From contig USCO01000065.1 in assembly GCA_900553135.1 (NCBI GenBank), positions 1 to 10,912 on the forward strand: a stretch of DNA of 10,912 nucleotides, in the 5' to 3' direction. The DNA is from an uncultured Eubacteriales bacterium. Lineage in GTDB: Bacteria; Bacillota; Clostridia; Oscillospirales; Oscillospiraceae. Below are positions 7,772-10,912 of this stretch, in pieces. The translations under genes were made by a program, and so were the position numbers. Position 1 is the first letter of the stretch; each line of letters opens with the position of its first letter. Under the pieces are notes generated by a model. It did not search any database. It had not been told where the DNA came from and worked only from the letters and a program-made list of their open reading frames with translations.

Positions 7772-7800
7772 ATTATAGAGTTTCCCGCCTATGCTGTCAA
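7772..7800 (-). promoter_or_regulatory. Perfect-consensus sigma-A promoter for the two-component operon
   Basis: Read on the minus strand, TTGACA (7800-7795) and TATAAT (7777-7772) are separated by exactly 17 nt, an exact match to the housekeeping consensus. Transcription should start near 7765, giving a leader of about 40 nt before the kinase start at 7724. No other good promoter is seen for this operon. Such a strong match suggests either constitutive expression or a promoter held down by a repressor; no clear operator palindrome is visible around it. Confidence 0.85.
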
Positions 7801-7995
7801 ACGATCCGGGGAAATTGGCGGCTGGACAACAAAAAAACAGGAAAATGCGACCGAAATCGGGGGATTTTTTCCCTTAAAAAAGTTATGTTTTTTTTACTTT
7901 AAAAAGACTACCCAAAAACGGGGTATTTCCCTTAAGATAAGAACGGTTCAGCGAGAGCGGGACCAATGCGTGAGAACCAACCGGGAGGTGGTTGT
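7801..7995 (+). promoter_or_regulatory. Upstream regulatory region of the atp operon
   Basis: This region lies between the kinase promoter and the atpB start. It is distinctly AT-rich between about 7864 and 7910 (runs of T and A), unlike the surrounding GC-rich DNA. It holds an imperfect direct repeat and a small hairpin (7909-7913 with 7921-7925). The atp promoter must be here, because no plus-strand gene precedes atpB, but I could not find a -35/-10 pair with acceptable match and spacing. A TAAGAT at 7933-7938 is a weak -10 candidate without a matching -35. The A/T tracts could act as an UP element. No atpI gene is present before atpB. Confidence 0.5.
7854..7941 (+). repeat. Imperfect direct repeat pair upstream of atpB
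   Basis: Two related copies lie at about 7854-7882 and 7915-7941. Both have an A-rich lead, CGGGG, a short T-rich stretch, the exactly shared 10-mer TTTCCCTTAA (7868-7877 and 7926-7935, 58 bases apart), then an A-rich end finishing in AAG. Copy one has two to three extra bases between the G run and the shared core. Each copy can fold into a tiny GGG/CCC hairpin. They may be tandem regulator sites or a duplicated promoter segment; neither is proven. Confidence 0.5.
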
Positions 7996-8691
7996 TTGGA
8001 ACAGATCAAAGAGAAGCTCCTGGAGGAGCTTCAAACCCCCACAGCCTTTACCATTCCCATATTTGGCGGGATACCGGTGACCGAGTCCATTGTGGTGTCC
8101 TGGCTTCTGATGGCGGTTTTGCTGGTGGCGGCGCTGCTGCTCACCCGAAACCTGAAGGTGCGGGACCCAGGGAAGACGCAGCTGGCCCTGGAGGAGGCGG
8201 TAAAGTTTTTAAATAACTTTGCCAACAGCAGCATCGGAAAACACGGCAGTGTCTTTGCTCCCTATCTGGGCACCATCGCCCTGTATATCCTGCTGAGCAA
8301 CATCATCGGCATCTTCGGTCTGGTGCCGCCCACCAAGGATATCAACGTCACCGCCGCCCTGGCAATCATGAGCGCCTTCCTGATTTACGGCGCCCAGTTC
8401 CGCTACAATGGACTGCGGGGCGGCATGAAACGCTTTGCCAAACCCATGCCCCTGCTGCTGCCCATCAACCTCATGGAGATCATCATCCGGCCCCTGGCCC
8501 TGTGTATGCGGTTGTTCGGCAACATCTTAGGCGCCTTCATTATTATGGAGCTTATCAAGCTTATCTGCCCGGCAGTGGTGCCGGTGCCCTTCAGCATCTA
8601 TTTTGACCTCTTTGACGGTACCATTCAGGCGGTGGTCTTTGTGTTCCTTACCGCATTGTTTACCGGCGAGGGGATCCAGGAAGAAGATTGA
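7996..8691 (+). CDS. atpB: ATP synthase F0 subunit a
   Basis: Subunit a forms the ion half-channels next to the c-ring of the F-type ATP synthase. The 231-residue product has five to six membrane helices. It carries the essential arginine, Arg172, in LALCMRLFGNILGAF, equivalent to E. coli Arg210. Other family features are SNIIGIFGLVPP in an early helix and a glutamate (Glu161) before the arginine helix. The start is taken as TTG 7996 because GGGAGG (7983-7988) lies 7 nt upstream. An in-frame ATG at 7966 would add ten residues but has no good ribosome binding site and would place the GGGAGG inside the gene. It is the first gene of the atp operon, with 41 bases before atpE. Confidence 0.94.
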   Translation: MEQIKEKLLEELQTPTAFTIPIFGGIPVTESIVVSWLLMAVLLVAALLLTRNLKVRDPGKTQLALEEAVKFLNNFANSSIGKHGSVFAPYLGTIALYILLSNIIGIFGLVPPTKDINVTAALAIMSAFLIYGAQFRYNGLRGGMKRFAKPMPLLLPINLMEIIIRPLALCMRLFGNILGAFIIMELIKLICPAVVPVPFSIYFDLFDGTIQAVVFVFLTALFTGEGIQEED

Positions 8692-8732
8692 AACGTGGCA
8701 GCAACTGCCAGACATTAAGGAGGAAACCAATC

Positions 8733-8951
8733 ATGGAAATCGGAATGATCGCAATCGGTATGTCTGTTATGACCGGCATCGGCGCCGGTATCGGCATTGG
8801 AATCGCCACCGGCAAGGCCAGCGAGGCCATCGCCCGCCAGCCTGAGGCGTCCGGCAAGATCAACAGCGCCCTGCTTCTGGGCTGTGCTCTGGCAGAAGGT
8901 ACTGCCATCTTTGGTTTTATCACCGCTCTGCTCATCCTGTTCATGGGCTGA
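8733..8951 (+). CDS. atpE: ATP synthase F0 subunit c (c-ring protomer)
   Basis: Subunit c forms the rotating ring that carries H+ or Na+. The 72-residue product is two hydrophobic helices joined by the polar ARQPEA loop (about 34-39), with a glycine-rich first helix and the ion-binding Glu55 in ALAEGTA. In the Na+ rings of Ilyobacter and Propionigenium the site also uses a Gln in the first helix and a Ser right after the Glu. Here these positions are Ile22 and Gly56, although a following Thr (Thr57) is kept. That points to a proton-type ring, by comparison only. AAGGAGG (8717-8723) is 9 nt before the ATG, a very strong site that suits the high copy number of c. Confidence 0.96.
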   Translation: MEIGMIAIGMSVMTGIGAGIGIGIATGKASEAIARQPEASGKINSALLLGCALAEGTAIFGFITALLILFMG

Positions 8952-8965
8952 GAGGGGGAAGCACC

Positions 8966-9454
8966 ATGTTGCAATTAGAGCTTTCCACCATCTTCTTCAC
9001 AGTACTCAACCTGCTGATTCTGTATGTCCTGCTGAAGAAATTCCTCTTTGGCCGGGTGAACAAGGTGCTGGAGGAGCGTGCCGCCCTGGTGCGGGACACC
9101 CTGAATGAAGCCGAGACCGAGAAGGCCCAGGCCGATGCCCTCAAGCAGGAGTATGAGGAGAAGCTGGCCCAGGCCCACACCGAGGCCACCGGCATCCTTG
9201 CCCAGGCCAAGGCCCGGGGTGAGCTGGAGTATCAGCAGATCATGGCCAGCGCCAAGGCCGACGCCCAGCGCCTGCACGACCAGGCCAAGGCCAAGAACAA
9301 GGCCGACCGGGAGGAGATGCTGCGCTCTGCCCGGCAGGAGGTAGCTCAGCTGGCTGTGATGGCGGCCTCCAAGGTGGCCGGACGGGCCCTGGACCGGGAG
9401 ACCGACCGGGCGATTTTGGATGATTTCCTGGCGGAGGCAGGTGACAAGCAATGA
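8966..9454 (+). CDS. atpF: ATP synthase F0 subunit b (peripheral stalk)
   Basis: Subunit b forms the peripheral stalk that links subunit a to F1 through the delta subunit. The 162-residue product has one N-terminal membrane helix (about residues 5-25), then the FLFGRVNKVLEER stretch typical of b subunits. A long charged Ala/Lys/Glu/Gln-rich helix, expected to be a coiled coil, runs from about 35 to 140. Its length is normal (E. coli b is 156). A purine-rich site (AGAGGGGG, 8951-8958) is 7 nt before the ATG and overlaps the atpE stop. Its own stop overlaps the next start as ATGA, so delta translation is probably coupled. Confidence 0.95.
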   Translation: MLQLELSTIFFTVLNLLILYVLLKKFLFGRVNKVLEERAALVRDTLNEAETEKAQADALKQEYEEKLAQAHTEATGILAQAKARGELEYQQIMASAKADAQRLHDQAKAKNKADREEMLRSARQEVAQLAVMAASKVAGRALDRETDRAILDDFLAEAGDKQ

Positions 9455-10912
9455 CGGATATGATTCAACGCTACGCCGCCGCCCTGTATAACCTGGGGCA
9501 GAGCGACGTGCCCGATTTAAAGCAGGCGGCCCAGCAGATGCTGGACCAGACGGGGCTGTGGAAGACCCTGCTCAGCTCCGCCGTGACGGAGGAGACCAAG
9601 GAGGAGCTCATCCGCTCCGCCGCCCCCCTGGAGGGAAAGGAACCCCTTCAGGCCTTCCTGTGCCTGCTGTCCCAGGAGGGGCAGCTGGAGCAGTTCCCCC
9701 GCATTTTGGAGGAGTACCGCCAGCTGGAGCTGGCGGCCCAGGGCGGCGCGCTGTGTGTCATGACCTGCGCCCGCCAGCCCAGCGTGGAGACCATGCAGGA
9801 GATCCAGAAGGCCGTTTGTAAGCTGCGGGGCCTGGAGCGCGTGGTCCTTCAGGTGAAGATCGATCCCGCCTTGCTGGGCGGTTTTATTTTGGATGTTCAG
9901 GGGGTCACCTACGACCGAAGTGTCCGGGGCCGCCTGGAGCGCCTGTCCCGGGGCATGCAGGAGAGCGAAGCCGAGGGCGACGATCTCAGCGGCATGATGG
10001 ACAGCCTGCGGGAGACCATCCAGGGCTTTGACTGCGCCATTGTGGGCAGCGAGACCGGCCGGGTGCTCACCTTGGGCGACGGCATCGCCACGGTGCAGGG
10101 ACTGGACCGTGCGGTGTACGGCGAGCTGGTGGAGTTTGAAAACGGTGTGCAGGGCATGGTCATGGACCTGTCCCGGGATACCGTGGGCTGCGTGCTGCTG
10201 GGCCGGGAAGACGGCCTGGGAGAGGGCAGCCGGGTTTCCCGCACCGGACGCCCCGCCGACGTCCCCGTGGGCGAAGCCCTGCTGGGCCGGGTAGTGGACG
10301 CCATGGGCCGCCCCATTGACGGGCTGGGCCCCATCTTCCACTCGGGCAAGCGCCCCATCGAGCGGGAAGCCAGCGGCGTCATTTCCCGGGAACCGGTAAA
10401 CGTTCCCCTTCAGACGGGCATTCTGGCCATCGACTCCATGGTGCCCATCGGACGGGGCCAGCGTGAGCTCATCATCGGCGACCGCCAGACCGGTAAGACC
10501 GCCATCGCGATCGATACCATCATCAACCAGAAGGCCAACTGGGAATCCGGCGACCCGAAGAAGCAGGTCCGCTGCATCTACGTGGCCATCGGCCAGAAGG
10601 GCTCCACCATCGCCTCGGTGAAGCAGAGCCTGGAAGACGCCGGCGCCATGGAGTACACCACCATCGTGGCCTCCCCGGCAGCTGATTCCGCTGGCTTCAA
10701 GTACATTGCCCCGTACACCGGCTCGGCCATCGGCCAGCACTGGATGTACAACGGCAAGCATGTGCTCATCGTCTTCGATGACTTGTCCAAGCAGGCAGAG
10801 GCCTATCGTTCGATTTCCCTGCTGCTGCGCCGCCCGCCGGGGCGTGAAGCCTACCCGGGTGATGTGTTCTACCTGCACTCCCGCCTGCTCGAACGTTGCG
10901 CCAAGGTCTCCG
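9451..10912 (+). CDS. In-frame fusion of ATP synthase delta and alpha subunits (3' end cut by window)
   Basis: One uninterrupted frame of at least 487 codons contains two subunits. Residues 1-168 are delta (AtpH/OSCP), starting MTDMIQRYAAALYNLG and ending in the family's C-terminal SVRGRLERL signature. From about 169 it becomes alpha (AtpA): an acidic DDLSGMMDSLRETI helix resembling the alpha N-terminus, then TLGDGIA, the beta-barrel domain and the P-loop GDRQTGKT (343-350). LLLRRPPGREAYPGDVFYLHSRLLER follows near the end. No stop separates the two parts. The start overlaps atpF as ATGA, with GGAGG (9433-9437) 13 nt upstream. Possible internal alpha starts are ATG 9955 and ATG 9994/9997, none with a good ribosome binding site. 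From about residue 362 onward the protein and codon use look actinobacterial, so the far end is probably not from this genome. Confidence 0.85.
   Translation, partial: MTDMIQRYAAALYNLGQSDVPDLKQAAQQMLDQTGLWKTLLSSAVTEETKEELIRSAAPLEGKEPLQAFLCLLSQEGQLEQFPRILEEYRQLELAAQGGALCVMTCARQPSVETMQEIQKAVCKLRGLERVVLQVKIDPALLGGFILDVQGVTYDRSVRGRLERLSRGMQESEAEGDDLSGMMDSLRETIQGFDCAIVGSETGRVLTLGDGIATVQGLDRAVYGELVEFENGVQGMVMDLSRDTVGCVLLGREDGLGEGSRVSRTGRPADVPVGEALLGRVVDAMGRPIDGLGPIFHSGKRPIEREASGVISREPVNVPLQTGILAIDSMVPIGRGQRELIIGDRQTGKTAIAIDTIINQKANWESGDPKKQVRCIYVAIGQKGSTIASVKQSLEDAGAMEYTTIVASPAADSAGFKYIAPYTGSAIGQHWMYNGKHVLIVFDDLSKQAEAYRSISLLLRRPPGREAYPGDVFYLHSRLLERCAKVS
10477..10560 (+). other. Probable chimeric junction within the alpha-subunit coding region
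   Basis: Upstream of the P-loop (10477-10500) the alpha sequence is Firmicutes-like. From 10534 it continues with ANWESGDPKKQVRC, an insertion typical of actinobacterial alpha subunits, and then follows a Bifidobacterium-like sequence to the window end as far as I can recall it. In the same frame, 13 of 14 proline codons before the junction are CCC, whereas all 6 after it are CCG. The P-loop is among the most conserved coding stretches in bacteria, which is where a short-read assembler would join two genomes. A real recombination is possible but less likely. Confidence 0.75.

Noticed and set aside
6123..7778. Long plus-strand open frame (551 codons) opposite the kinase
   Set aside because: It is the antisense shadow of a GC-rich gene: rich in Gly/His/Asp/Val with no domain, and it lies fully over a kinase with all catalytic motifs intact.
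7861..7881. Intrinsic terminator before atpB formed by the T6/A6 runs
   Set aside because: The potential stem is almost only A-T pairs or four G-C/A-T pairs, too weak for termination, and no upstream plus-strand gene needs one.
7752..7995. Rex (redox repressor) operator upstream of atp
   Set aside because: The T/A-rich block superficially recalls a Rex site, but the required TTGTG...CACAA-type half-sites are absent.
9955..9997. The delta-alpha fusion as a one-base sequencing error, with TGA at 9995-9997 ending delta and ATG 9994 starting alpha
   Set aside because: The TGA is out of frame with delta, and the in-frame DDLSG sequence just before it resembles the alpha N-terminal helix, so an in-frame continuation is the simpler reading. 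The possibility is not fully excluded.
9517..10878. Minus-strand open frame (453 codons) opposite the delta-alpha gene
   Set aside because: It has shadow composition (His/Gly/Ala/Gln-rich), no ribosome binding site and no recognisable domain; the plus strand encodes conserved ATP synthase motifs throughout.

Overview
The window looks like chromosomal DNA of an anaerobic, GC-rich gut Clostridium, most likely of the Oscillospiraceae / Flavonifractor-Intestinimonas type. The evidence is a clostridial rnfCDGEAB gene order, strong GGAGG ribosome binding sites, a DcuS/CitA-type kinase and an F-type ATP synthase operon, with heavy use of GGC/CTG/CCC codons. No rRNA, tRNA, CRISPR array or insertion sequence is visible. 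The genus is inferred from gene content and protein style, not from a database search.

Layout. (1) 1-389: a candidate promoter (14-42) and a leader of about 340 nt with several GC-rich hairpins. (2) 390-5317, plus strand: the complete six-gene Rnf operon, rnfC-D-G-E-A-B, with overlapping or very close genes. It encodes the membrane-bound, ion-pumping ferredoxin:NAD+ oxidoreductase and is closed by a strong symmetrical terminator (5322-5356). (3) 5384-7724, minus strand: a response regulator and a DcuS/CitA-family sensor kinase, transcribed kinase first from a perfect-consensus promoter (TTGACA, 17 nt, TATAAT). (4) 7752-7995: a divergent intergenic region with an AT-rich tract and an imperfect direct repeat. 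(5) 7996 to the window end, plus strand: atpB, atpE, atpF, then one uninterrupted frame carrying both the delta (atpH) and alpha (atpA) subunits.

How the genes fit together. Rnf uses ferredoxin oxidation to build an ion gradient, and the ATP synthase spends that gradient, so the window is a compact chemiosmotic energy module with a two-component system between its halves. Its c subunit has the ion-binding Glu but lacks the Gln and Ser that mark Na+-type rings, which suggests a proton-coupled synthase. Whether the two-component system controls either operon is unknown.

Two points deserve attention. First, delta and alpha are joined in one frame with no stop and no good internal ribosome binding site, which conflicts with the 1:3 delta:alpha stoichiometry. 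Second, the last ~380-410 bases do not match the rest: protein type changes from Firmicutes-like to actinobacterial (Bifidobacterium-like) alpha and proline codons flip from CCC to CCG. The switch lies next to the highly conserved P-loop, so the contig end is probably a metagenomic assembly chimera. The delta-alpha joint lies about 500 bases upstream of this switch and is not explained by it.
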